In this document: piece after piece, positions 1 through 11,500 of the stretch
How positions within the stretch are numbered: position 1 is the first letter of the stretch
How the letters are laid out: each line of letters begins with the position of its first letter
Assembly: GCA_001574975.1 (NCBI GenBank)
Contig: KQ965731.1
Location: forward strand, 248,001 to 312,000
Direction of reading: 5' to 3'
Length of the DNA: 64,000 nucleotides
From: Gonapodya prolifera JEL478
Lineage: Eukaryota > Monoblepharomycota > Monoblepharidomycetes > Monoblepharidales > Gonapodyaceae
Notes under the pieces: generated by a model
What the model was told of the DNA's origin: nothing
The model's database searches: none
Seen by the model: only the letters and a program-made list of their open reading frames with translations
Position numbers and translations under genes: made by a program

Positions 1-196
1 ATCGCTCATTGCGCCAGATGTCAGGCACCAGCTGGACCAGATTGCAACGGTGTGTGTGTGGGGCGGGGGCGAGATGGAACGAACGAAGCGCGAGCGACGA
101 AGGAGCGAGTCGCCGAGTGAAGTGGAGTCGAGCCCCGCGACCGACGGAGGCCTGGCAAGGCCGGAGGAGGGAGCAGTCCGAGGCCTAAGCGCCCCT

Positions 197-540
197 AGGC
201 GCTGACTGAGAACCGAGCGAAACCAGGCTGGCCGCCGGAGGCGCGAATGATACAGCGCGGAGCGCGGTACAGATCAGAGCGCATACTCCCGCGTGAGGCG
301 CTGACCGAGGAGTCCGCCGGAGGCGAGTGATCCCGCGAAACGGAATACTCTCGCGGAGCGATGACCGAGGCTCTCTGCAGGAGGCGAGTGCCCCGCGAAG
401 CGGAATACTCTCGCGGTGCGATGGCCGAGGCTGTCCGCCGGAGGCGAGTGATCTCGCGAAGTGGAATACTCTCGCGGAGCGTGGATTATCCTACGCAGAG
501 CGCGTACAGAGACCGAGGCTGTCCGCCAGATGCGAATGAT
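197..540. repeat. 60-bp GC-rich minisatellite
   Basis: Three well-matched direct copies with a 60-nt period start near 301, 361 and 421; each contains the words accgaggc, aggcgagtg and ggaatactctcgcgg. More diverged half-copies flank them (about 197-300 and 481-540). The period is a multiple of three, so several frames stay open on both strands, including 91 codons on the minus strand (549 down to 274). I cannot tell whether any frame is translated. No recognisable domain is encoded. Copies differ by substitutions, so the array is not very recent. Confidence 0.8.
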
Positions 541-618
541 TGCGTCCATGTCCCCGACCTTCTTCTAGCGCCGCCGTGATACTGACTTCTCTTGCAATCC
601 GTTCCTTGCCCGCACTAG

Positions 619-969
619 TCCCTCAGAGGCGAACTTGAGTGGGGCCTCTACGGCCACGTCGACCTGTCTCTCCTTGTTGCCGACACCGACTCGTCCTCAG
701 CCTCGCAGAAGGCAGAAGTGAAGGCAGAGGTGAAGGCAGAGGTGAAGGCAGAGGTGAAGGCAGAAGTAGAGGCACCGCGTGTGCAGAGACACAAGGAGAA
801 GGAAAAGACGAAGGAGAAGGAACAAGAGAAGACGAAGGAGAAGAGCAAGGAGAAGGAGAAGAAACACTCTGCAGACGCAACCACCACGTCAACGTCAGCG
901 TCAGCCTCGTCATCCGCCGACGCGGCTGTCAAAAAGGCAAAGAAGCGCAAGAGAGACACCGAGGTCTGA
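619..969 (+). CDS. Terminal exon of a lysine-rich, probably nuclear protein (5' part not resolved)
   Basis: An open frame from an in-frame stop at 616-618 runs to the TGA at 967-969. A plausible 3' splice site (CTCAG, or CACTAG, at 616-626), preceded by a branch-like ctgac, suggests the frame is a last exon; the true start lies upstream or is absent from the window. The peptide begins with a short hydrophobic stretch (GLYGHVDLSLLVAD), then five KAEV/KAEVK units encoded by a 12-bp repeat, then a Lys/Glu-rich segment, a Ser/Ala stretch and a terminal basic cluster KKAKKRKR that resembles a nuclear localisation signal. No family recognised. No minus-strand alternative is convincing. Confidence 0.4.
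   Translation, partial: SLRGELEWGLYGHVDLSLLVADTDSSSASQKAEVKAEVKAEVKAEVKAEVEAPRVQRHKEKEKTKEKEQEKTKEKSKEKEKKHSADATTTSTSASASSSADAAVKKAKKRKRDTEV
709..768 (+). repeat. 12-bp coding microrepeat (KAEV units)
   Basis: Five consecutive 12-nt units of the form aaggcagaRgtg, in frame with the surrounding open frame and encoding Lys-Ala-Glu-Val each time. The units differ only at one or two third or near-third positions, which suggests recent slippage expansion inside a coding exon. Confidence 0.8.
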
Positions 970-2234
970 TCACATGCCGGTCGGTGGAGCTCTGGTGGGG
1001 TCTTTGGGAGGCGTGCGTGGGGGTTCTGGTTGCGGGGACGTATATGGACGTTGCACAGGGAGTGGAGTGGACGTTTTTGACAGACATTGTCAGGAGGAGA
1101 GTTGGACTATGGACTTCATTTTGTTGGTAGCGCCGGGGAGGACGGGCCGGAAGGGTACGGGTGGAGGAGCGGGTTTACGCGGGATGCAGATGCAATTAGG
1201 CGGACTGCGCGTGTTCTTGTGTCGAGTGGCAGGGCTCGGACGTGCAAGGTCGCATGGACTTTGAGTCGTTCTTGTGTCGAGTGGCAGGGCTCGGACGTGC
1301 AAGGTCGCATGGACTTTGAGTCGGTCGACGAGATGCGACGCCTTCGGGTGGAGACGGACAGACCACAAGTATGGACGGAGACGGACCGGACCGCGCCTGT
1401 GTCGAACGCCCGCTTCAACTAGCCGCACGACTTTGAAAAGGCGGCTTCGAGGTCGCAGGACTGGATCAGCTTGTTCGGCGCCAGGATCAGCTTTTGATGT
1501 TCCACGTTCCAGAACCTTTCGAGCGCCATGAATGGACAACTGCCAGCAGCTGGAAGACTAACGTGCCGCACGCCTGTCGGGTTGTCGGTTGCCAGTTCAG
1601 GTGTATTCCGGAGGAGTGGACACCTCGTATCCGATCAACACAGCACGCTGTGACGCGCGACATCCAAGAACCGTTAACCGCCTCCTGCGCCTGCAAGGCC
1701 CACCTCACTCTCCTTTTCCTTCACATTCACCTTCCCGCACCCCGCCCCTTTCGCCAGCATTGCGTCACGTCCCGCACATTAGCTCGTCACGTCCCCGGCA
1801 TCCTTCCTCGCACCGATTGCGAGCGTGACTGTATATAGAGATATCACCATACCGTCAAGTACTGCATCACTTGTATGTCGTGTCGTCGTACAGAGAATAA
1901 TACCATTCCGGGCCACGAGCCTTGTTGGTCCGTCGTGGAAGGTTTGGTTGGTTCGAAGAGCCCACCGTGCGCCGTGTCGTGTGAGTACCATTTATAAAGC
2001 GTGCACTGGGACGGGACGACATAGCACAGCATTACATTACATATTACGAAAAACACTGAAGAAGAAGTAAAAAAGAGTACAGATCCATCGCACCCGCCCC
2101 CGTACCTTATTACATAAAAGTCCCTCGTATCTCCTGCGTATTAGTCCCACGCGTTTCTTGCTCTTCACACCACCCAAATGCTCCCTTCCCTCCTTACCAC
2201 TCTGGCCAGTCCCATCTCTCCCACGCATCACACC
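970..2234. other. Intergenic stretch, no supported gene
   Basis: About 1.26 kb between the lysine-rich frame and the SH3/TM gene. It holds only short mutually overlapping open frames with no family resemblance and no phase-consistent splicing. The one structure I see is a 55-bp tandem duplication at 1213-1322. The last 150 nt probably hold the 3' UTR of the minus-strand SH3/TM gene. Confidence 0.5.
1213..1322. repeat. 55-bp direct tandem duplication
   Basis: Two adjacent, essentially identical copies beginning gttcttgtgtcgagtggcag, at 1213 and 1268. The near identity indicates a recent duplication. It lies outside any supported gene. Confidence 0.9.
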
Positions 2235-4799
2235 TCACCGCTCACCACCCCACGGCTGTCCGTATCCGACCGACCCCTGCGCGTTTTTGTAAGGGCTGTC
2301 ATACGCCAAGCTGCCCTCGTACGTCACGCCCGACGCCAGAAGCGGGACCGCCGTGGACCCCTCCATTGCCTTTCCCGGGCCTCCCCACCCGCCAGAACTC
2401 GGCGCCACGAGGGTGGGCGGCGCGCCGCGCACGTCAAACACGGTCCCGCTCCCGCTCGACGCCGAGAAGGACCCGGGGGCGTCGCCTAGCGCGACGGAGC
2501 CCAGCAGGGTGCGTTGGGACTTGACGTGGGACGCCACGGGGGGAAGGGCCGATTCCCCGCGCAGGCGGTACGTGAATGGCGCCGAGGGCGTGGTTAGGGG
2601 GCCGGGCGCGACTTGGGTGAGGTCGAGGCAGTCGAGGGGTCTGGGAGGTGGTGGTGGGTGGTGAGATGACCATGACGTACGCGGTCCGTGGTATAGGGGT
2701 ACTTACAGTGCGCCGTAGGCTCCAGTCGCGAGCTGTTGGGTTGCGGCGCAAACAAGTGAGTTCTTTGCTACGGAACTGGCACCGACCCCCTTCCACTGAA
2801 ATGCAAACTCACGTTTTTGCCAATTCCCCATCCGTCCCTGAATACCCAAGCCAGCTCCACCCTATCGCATCGCATCGCACGGTGTAAGTCCCTCCGCACA
2901 AACCTGCCCCCGCCACCGCCACCTTCCAACTCACCTGTTACCTACAAACAGCGCCAGTTCGTCTTCTTGTGTCGGTGAATGCTAGAAGCGAGGGGAAATT
3001 TGTCAGTTCATGGATAGTGCATCGGGGGGCAACAATAGAGGAAACAGAGAACTCACAGGAACCGCAACCGTCAAGGGATCACCGCGGTAGTTGACAGAGC
3101 CGTCCGTCACTTCGGAGTAGAGACCTTTGGCGTAGGTGTAGAACCACTGGATATGGGGAGGGGTGTTGGTCAGCACGATCCGTTCCCAACACATTTCCCA
3201 CCCGCTCCACCCCCCTCCCCTCCCCGCCCACCACCAAAACTCACATGAACAACCTGCGCGCTCGCAGTCTTATCCGTCAACGCCTCCGACGACGGCAACA
3301 GCGGGGCAGCAGCACCAACGACCGCCGCGTGCTGCACAGGCTTGATGAAGGAGGGCGCGAGGCCGAGTGCGTCGGAGCCGCCCGTGGGGTAGACGGGGCC
3401 GGAAACGGGTGACACGTTCGAGAAGCCCGTCGGTGGGCCCGGCGGGCCCGGGGGCGCAGGTGGGGGTGGGGCGGGACTCCGGCGGTAAGTGGGTTTGGGG
3501 GCTGGCGTGGAGCTGTGTTTGTGGGCTTTCGTGAGTCCCACTTCGACGGCGCGGACGAGGACAGGGCCTCACTTGCTCTTGCGAATGTAGAACACCACAC
3601 CCGCGAGGATGGCGAGCGCAGCAATGCCTCCCACCACGCCGCCGATGATGGCGCCCAGGTTACTTCCACTTCCCCCGTCGGCAGGGGGAGGGGCTCCAGC
3701 TGCGCGAGGTGGGGCCGCGGGTTCGACGGACTGGGTGGACGTTGCGGACGCGCCTGACGACGAGGTGCCACTGAGAGAAGGCGAAGCGGTGCCGGTGGAG
3801 GCGGGCAGCACGGCGGAGGAGGTTGATCCGGTGTCCACTGTGGTTTTACGGGGGTAAAACAGAGGGGACTGGTGTCAGTATAGTGCAATTCGGGGAGAAA
3901 ATGATGAATGCGGACCTGAAACAGTTGCAGATGCGGTCGCGGCGGCCGTCGAATCGGAGGAAGGAGCAGCAGCGGACGTCGCTGATGCTAGGAAACCACC
4001 TGTTAAACGGAGCATGGACGAAAAGGACACGGGGGATGAGCTCACCAGATGGCGGTGGAGCGGATGCGGGGGCCAACGCTGAGAGAGAGGTGAGATGTCG
4101 CACAAATGGAGACTGGGTCAGAGGGACTTACTGGCAGACGGCGGTGGTGGGGGAGGCGCTGCGGATGGAGAAGACGTCAAGATATGTGCGTGGTTCAAAA
4201 TTTTCGCAGTGTGCTTACCGGCAGTTGAGGGCGTTGGTGGTGGGGGGGGAGGTGGAGCTAGCGATGGTATGAAGTGTAAGATGACGGGCTGCTTCAGTGG
4301 CATCGACATGTGTGCTCACGAGGTGGCGCTGCAGGATGAAAATGTTCAAATCAAGAAAGCATTTCTTTGACAGCAGCTAATCACTCACGTGGTGGGGGTG
4401 GAGGTGGAGGTGGTGGAGGTGGTGGCGGGGGAGATTTCTGGCAGATACCTTCCTCGGGCTTCCCCGCGGGATAAACGCACGATTGGCCCGCCCCGCAGCA
4501 ACCACCGACGCCGCAGCAGGTGCCATTGGTCGCAGCTACGCAACTCCAGTAGGAACCGGGGGTAAGCGGATGAGGGCAACAAGTGTAAGTGTTGGGCAGA
4601 CAATTGTTCGCGTCTGCTCCTGACGTGGGACAGCTTGCAAGTGGTGATGGGTGAGAAAGCGAGACGGAAGATGCGCAGAAAAGAAGACCACGCACTAGAT
4701 TCTTCCACTTGGGCACGATTGTCGCTGGAACAGGTGACGGTCCAATCGCGCAGCGCTTGCAAGCGGGAGAGCAAAAAGCGCCAGAAAAATCGATCGCAT
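2235..4799 (-). CDS. Type I membrane protein: signal peptide, Cys-rich ectodomain, Pro/Ser stalk, TM, cytoplasmic SH3
   Basis: A 13-exon model gives 556 aa with phase kept at every junction: 4799-4696, 4633-4389, 4257-4219, 4158-4132, 4078-4046, 3987-3916, 3837-3573, 3512-3245, 3146-3057, 2981-2935, 2861-2813, 2732-2707, 2640-2235. The N-terminus MRSIFLALFALPLASA is a clear signal peptide. A small domain with many cysteines follows (residues about 27-100), then a polyproline and Ala/Ser/Thr-rich stalk built from four mini-exons (27-72 nt). One TM helix (NLGAIIGGVVGGIAALAILA) is followed by basic residues, then a proline-rich cytoplasmic segment. The SH3 domain is split over five exons and shows SPTQEDELAL, RDGWGIGKN and the PLDCLDL end. 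The layout resembles fungal signalling proteins such as Fus1, with a sensor outside and SH3 inside. The function itself is inferred; I do not recognise a named orthologue. Confidence 0.85.
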
Positions 4800-5656
4800 C
4801 AGAATTGCTCGCCCCATTACGCTGGTCCGTATTATGAAGGCGGGGTTTCCTCAATAGCCTGCGGCCGCAAATGCCTCTCGCCAACCGACCGCTGCCAAAG
4901 CCAAGCCACTCTTTTCAAGCCTTTCCGAAACTAAGACTGCGAATAACATTCCTTCCCATTGCTACGAGTGGTGAGTTGTGGTGAAGGGAACAGGGAGAGG
5001 AATTGAAGGGGTGAACATACTGGTTAACATTATGACGCTTCTGAGTGAAAAAAGTGAGTTCAGGCCAGAGCACTCTCAACCTTTCACTTTTTAAACTGGG
5101 AACCGAACAGGCAGCTGAGGCCACGCCTTGTGGGGAATATGGGGAGAGAGGCAGCACTCACAGTGCACTTTTACCGAGTGTCGGCAGGTGTCGGCTTCGC
5201 TGAGCACAGAAGTCTTAGTACTTCCCTTCGAAACCGAGAACCGAAGCTCGCAATCCCAACGGAGTGCAGCACCTTTGCTCCAAAAGAGATGTAAATGCTG
5301 CAGGGTGATAAGTGACTTTTGGTTCGAAACATGCATAGTAATATCAAATTTGCAAGAGATTATTTTCTTGCAATAAAAATTGCTATGGGGGGAGGCCGTG
5401 AGTCAAACAAAGTCCATGAAAAATCGGTGCCCAAAAATCGTCTTCGGTCGAAAGGTTGGCGCTTCGTCCCCCAATCCCGTTTCCATGGCTTTCTCGTCGA
5501 AACCCCCGCTGCGATTTCCCTCTCTGTCGAAAGTGAGAACTCCAAGCTCGTTTGAGGCTGGACCTGCATCGAGCTTGCGATCGTGGAAAGTGGAAACGTT
5601 GACAAAGGTGTGTGGAGCTCCAGAGCTCGATGTTTTGAAACTCACACGATTCAGTC
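4800..5656. other. Divergent intergenic/promoter region
   Basis: About 860 nt separate the minus-strand SH3/TM start (4799) from the plus-strand gene starting at 5657, so both promoters should lie here. Open frames in it are short, overlap on both strands and resemble nothing. I see no RNA gene or repeat. Confidence 0.5.
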
Positions 5657-8500
5657 ATGGATGGCTCGAATATTTTCACTCGCCTTGATGGCATATCCCA
5701 GATTAGCACGGAGCAATGTGACCTTGTGACGGAAATCCGAACCCTGGTCGGGGAAGCCGAGCCCAAGGTTGCAGAAATTCTTCAATCGCACCCTTTTCGG
5801 CATAATGACACCACTACCAGCCACGATGTATTTGAAGAGCTTGTCAAAGTACGTCCAAACCTCGTTCTGCCATTCGTCATGTGACGTCACGAGTCCTATT
5901 GGGAACCACAATAGTTTATCACAGCTCCACCCTCGGAAGTGGCGGCGGATGACTGGATAGAAACGCTCCATGAGGTTTTCCAGGTGCTGGATGGTGGTGC
6001 GGATCTCTTTCGCAATTTCTGCACAAAGTTCCTCCAAATCGCGGCAAGTGTCACAGAGGTGTCGTTTTTGATGCCAGCTTCGTCTCCTTCAACTTCTACT
6101 TGGCACACAGGACGATGACCTCCCCATTTTCCTCTCCTACCTTCAACCCCTCCCGGAGGCCGAATCTATCGCGACAGAGACCGCGTCGGTCGCCCTTGAC
6201 GCTGGGGACGACGTGGATTCCGAAACACGCTCGAGGGTGTCAGGTGGCGGTCGCTCGAGGAAAGTAACGTTTGAGGACCTGGACGCAGCATTGGAAAAGG
6301 CTAAGTTGGGGGGTGCTCAAGGCGAACAGCAACCAAACGAAACCACGTCCCTCTCTGAGCGATCCCTGTCAGTCGATGGTGTCGACCAGCGGCGACGCTC
6401 AAAGTCACCAAGGTCAGACGCCACTTTGCAGAATCGCGTCGCGCGACTCGGCTTCGCGGCTCGAGCTGCTGGGCCTGGACCTGCCAAGCAAATTGAAATA
6501 CCAGCAGAGGCAGTCTCTGATCACGTGCATGTCGCTCTTCGGGATCGCGAGGGGGAGATTGATGCTATTATCACTCGAAATAAGCATTTCTTTGACACAG
6601 TCGAGTGAGAGACATTCTAGTGCTCGGAGATCATCGCTCTCCATTTTGACTTCGTGTACTTTGCAAATAGGAAAACGCTGGACCCATTAAAAATACTGGA
6701 CTTCAACCGGACACTTCACACTCCGCGTCGTCTTCTTTCAGATATCGACTGGGTCCACCGGCTTAAGATGGAAGCATTTGCCGAATCACCGGCGCTCTTT
6801 GCTGCTTTCCGCAAAATCGTCGGGTACGATTTGGACGAAAACCACGAGCTTACTGTGGTGGAGGACACGGACACGTTCGACGACAAGTCTGGGCTGGTCC
6901 CAGATTTGTCCAAGGCTCTTTTGAGGTTCCGATCCCTCCCACCACTGAGAAGATCCGCCGTGACCGTCCTCTATCCTGCCCTCGGTCGAGCACTTCGATC
7001 ACTCGTGAAGGGTGATTTGAGGACATATGAAAAGTTAGTTGCTGTCATCTCCAGTGGAGACCTGGCGGACGAGCGATGGCTCATGGAGTTGCGCCGCTCG
7101 ACGGAGAGACATCCTGGCATCCTTGATTTCCTTTCCGAGATCGCAGATTATGGTGAGTACGCGAATTTTGCAAGCGCCATCAAGTAGACTGATCAATCCT
7201 GCAGAGAGCTTTTGGGAAGAGTCAGAAGCACCGAAGCCTGCGGAGCCAGTCGAACAAGTTGTGTCGGTGCCTGCTCGAGAAGATGTCGAGTTCCTGCGAG
7301 CGTGTGAAGAAGAGTACGCTGCATTCTTTAACAAAGTGTCTCGAAGTCTCCCTCCGAAAACGTATGGTCGATTCATTAAACTCTTGTTCTGCTCCCGAGA
7401 AGTTCTAAGTGATGAAGTGTGAGAGCAAGAACGTTATTGCTCGCAACCATCGCACGTTGACATCCTAATTGCAGATGGCTGAGCATCGCTGAGACGCAGT
7501 ACCTCGGCAAGCTGACCCCGCTGGCTTCCGAATTTTTCAACATGATTGGAGCAACGGTGTCGATGAACACAATGTCTCGCACTTATGCTTCTCAGGACAG
7601 CCCGTTCACGGGTCGCCTGGTTGTCGATGAAGAGAAAGTAAAGGGTTTGGACGGTGATGCAAAGTGTAAGGACTTTTGGAGTGCCCTGGCCAAGAAGTCA
7701 AGGGGTGTCGAGCGTCTGAAAGAAGTTCTCTCTCGTCCGGACAAGTTCGCTGGTGCGGGTTGATTTCGCTCCCATTATCACGACTTTTCCCTCATGTTCC
7801 ATGTTCCACAGACAGCTCTTGGTACTCGTCCATCACGGAGTTATTTGACGACGTTGAGTTGAATTTCTACGCCCCAGATAGCCTCTTTGTGCGCTTCTGC
7901 ACTTTGATAGGGGTGCGCAGCGAACTGAAATCGGAAGAGAATACTTCGACTCTTCCGATTTCATCGTCCAATCCGGCCAGTCCTCTGAGAATCACTATTA
8001 CACCAGTTCCATCCCGAAGCGCCATACGCCAAGTTGAATCCCCTGCACTTCTGGCTCTGTCACCGGTAGTTGACTTCAGACGAACATTCTCGCCGACGTT
8101 GGACGTGTTCCAAGGAGGCGTGACCACCCCAGATGACCTCGAAGTGCCACGGAGCCGGCTACCGAAGCTTCTATCAGACGCCCTCTTCTTTCACCTCATG
8201 CGAGAACTTCTCGGCAGGTATTGGCAGCGCTTTGTGCGACAGTTCATCGATCGTAGGGAGGAGCAGAACTTTGAAGGGAAGAGTACAGAAGCAGTTATCA
8301 TGGAGGTAGGTGTTTGGAAACAACCGATCAATTAAGATGATTGCCATTATTTTTGATTGTGATAGGTGATCCTCGAAGTGGGAGAGGACGATGGACATGA
8401 ATTGGCGAGTACTTATGATTTTGCAATGAAATGCATTTCAGCTTATTGTTCGGAGCTGACGTGTGTTTAGGCCCAAAAGTTCCTTTCTCGACTTCGCTGA
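5657..8500 (+). CDS. Unrecognised, largely helical protein (about 788 aa)
   Basis: Nine exons fit in phase: 5657-5848, 5915-6058, 6111-6604, 6671-7152, 7205-7418, 7475-7752, 7812-8305, 8366-8404, 8471-8500. The N-terminal 110 residues look helical, then comes a charged Ser-rich linker (around 130-220), and the C-terminal two thirds again look helical with few low-complexity stretches. I recognise no catalytic motif, TM helix or named domain. Two junctions are uncertain. The exon 6 donor could be 7753 or 7759; both keep phase. The last intron would need a GC donor (GCGAGT at 8405) to give the end ELAQKFLSRLR; a GT donor at 8409 instead gives a different tail ending at 8511. It converges on the AAA gene, 49 nt from that gene's stop. 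Confidence 0.7.
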
Positions 8501-8549
8501 AGCATGATTAGTAGCATTTTTACAATTTCAATGATACATTACAATTTAG

Positions 8550-11500
8550 TCAAAACCCAATTCTGGACGGGCCTTGCGAATTTGCCGCACTCCGCCCAAA
8601 CTCCTTATCCCACTTTCTCAACGCCTCCACGATTTCCGCGCGCTCGTTCGTGCTTGGAACAATATCACCACTCTGCAATGCATCCAAGAAGTGTTTGAGT
8701 GCAAGAGTTCTATGCAAATCTTTTGAATGGGGTAATAGGATTTGTTCCCTGTCAGCGCGAGAAAAAGTCCGAGACATTAAGAACATCTTTCGACTAATGT
8801 ACAAGGAAACTCACCTGACCGCATTCATCGCTGCTGCGATGCATAAATTTTTTAGATCAGACCCGCTCCACTGATGTGTTTTCTCGGCGATGCTTTCCAA
8901 AATGGACTGTCGTTCGTCAAGAGAAAAGCCCACTTGCTCGTCCACCAACAAAGCATTCAAGATTTCCATCCGCTCCCCTTTGTCTGGCAAATCCACAAGA
9001 ATACGGCGGGGCAAACGCCTGAGAACTGCCTCGTCAAGGTCAAACGGCCGATTTGTGGCACCAACCACAACGACACCAGTATTTTCGCTTTGGATCCCGT
9101 CCCATTCTTGCATAAACTCGTTGATTGTGTTCACAGCCCAGTGCGGAGACATTGACCTGTGACGGCTCCGAAGCAATGCGTCTATCTCATCGACAAAGAT
9201 TACACAAGGTCGCAATTTGCGCGCCAGCGTGAAAACTGCCTTAACGCTGTATCCCAGATGAGAGCTCGTGAGTGACATATGGCGGATCGCAGTCTTTTGC
9301 ACTCACTTCTTCTCATTCTCTCCCACCCACATACTTTGAACCGTACTCATTTGGATGTTCAAGAAGTTTGCCCCGGCTTCTGTCGCAACAGCCTTGGCAA
9401 GCATGGTTTTTCCAGTTCCAGGGGGACCGAAGAGTAGAATCCCACTCGTAGTTTGTCGCAAAATACCGGTTGAGAAGAGTTGAGGTCGTATAAGTGGCAG
9501 TTGAATGAGTTCGGTGACAGTCTTGAAAATTTCTTTTCAGTGATTAAGTATGACCTATCTGCCCTGCACTTTCGCACCTGCTTCGTTCTTTCCATCCCTC
9601 CTACCGACGTGAACGAGATGTTCAGCTTTGAGGGCTGCACGAGACACTCTCGCAGAATTCTCTCCTCATGTTTCGTCAATCGGTGCCTATCCCGGGGGTC
9701 CTAAGCGAAGCTCATGAGGCGAACGCCGCACATGCATCAGAGAGAGCTGCACGCATTACCTTGAAGAGACCTGACCACTCAGCACCACCAAGTTTTAGAG
9801 CTTCTGCCACGTACAAACCATCTCGCCAATGAGAAAATGCCTCATTAAATTCGTCAATACCGATATGATGAGAGCGTGCTGCTTCTTCCGCAATCGATGA
9901 AACTTGCTTTTCCTCTTGCCTCACAGGAAGGATCTCTTTGCGTTCACGCGCTCCCATGGCAACAAGAACCATGCGCTCTATTTCGCCAACAGTAAAAAGT
10001 CGGTCTTCCAACCGGGTCCCTCGATTATTGCTATCTTGGCCATCCGCCAAAACAGTCAAGATGTCCTCCCTGGAGACACCATCAATTCCACTCCACTTCA
10101 ACACGTTTCTCAACTCCTGGAGATTGTGGTCTGCCACAATTTGGCGATAGTCACTCTCGAAAAGGCTGGACAATGATTCAACATCCATTTGTGGAGATTG
10201 TGACTTCGACTGATTACGATCCGATTCGCCGTCGCCTCTGATTGCGCTGGGGGGGAGAACGTTGACTCTGAGTACTCCGAGGTATCTGTCGAACGGCGTA
10301 TCATAATGTATCTTCCGATTGTGAGCGCTTCTTCCTCTCTTTAAGTTTTAAGGTGATCGCAATCCATCAGTGCAGTAAATGGGAAAACAACACGTCAGTC
10401 TTACCGAGCTTGCTTCATCGCCACCCATCCCTACACCCTCGTCTTCATCTGATTCATGCCCAGAACCTGAAGTTCCACCACCACCAGATCCCGGCCCTCG
10501 CCTTGGTCCATTCAATCCCAGCAATGCGTCTAATCGTCCACCAGCCACCTTACCACGTGTAGTTAGAGACGGAGTGACAGGCAGAACAACGATCAGTGAT
10601 CGTTCTTTGCGAATTTGCTGGACCGCAGCGAGAAGAGCTTGGACCACAACGTCATCCGGAATGACATTTGGAAGACTTTCTTCTCCGAACGGCGAGGAAA
10701 GAGGGGAGTTCTTGCTGCCTTGAAACGGTAATGCTGCGAGAAGCGCTGTGCAGTCTTCCCAGAAAAGAACGAACGGTGGTGGTATGGCGTCAGATTTAAG
10801 AGAGGGATGCAGGTGTCGCGAAGATGCCGGGTCAACATTGGTTGCGAGATTGAGGAATGCTCTGAGATGGTCAGAAAACAAGTGTGCAGCTGAATTCGCG
10901 TGTGAATGAACAGTGGAAGATCCAACAAGTGGAGAGGTTCTCGCTTGTGCTGACAGATTAGGTGATGGGTTCCCAGTTGTTCCCAAGAAAGGTACCAACT
11001 GTCCTCCCGACCCGCCGAGACCGTTCATTCCTTCACCATACCCACGAAACCAGGGGTATGGAACGGCGATGGTCGACTCCTCATCATCGCTTGATCCGCT
11101 TGCATTGGCGAGTAAGCCAGCGATCCCATTTCCGGTTATTGATAGTCCACCCGGTGATCTTGACCCGGCTAGGAGAAGCACGGACGGCCCTGTGGCTGGG
11201 CCACGCCGTTGCCCCGGGCGGAGAGTGCCCATGATGTCACTTTGAAATCCAGGGAGCTGCTGGGATGTCCCATTGCCCTCAAGTTTGGTTGTAAACGCTC
11301 GCAGTGGGGGTACTACGGAAGATCCATTAGATGAGGGCGAACCTGTAGACATTGGTAACCCCTCACCCCTTTCGAAGATATCGGCGTTGACAACACTGAG
11401 AAAGCTTGCGCCGATCTCGTTGGCCAATTCCTTCGTCAACTCTCTCAAATATCTTTCTGAACCGCGGTAAGGTGAGCTCAAAACAACAACTCCGGAATTC

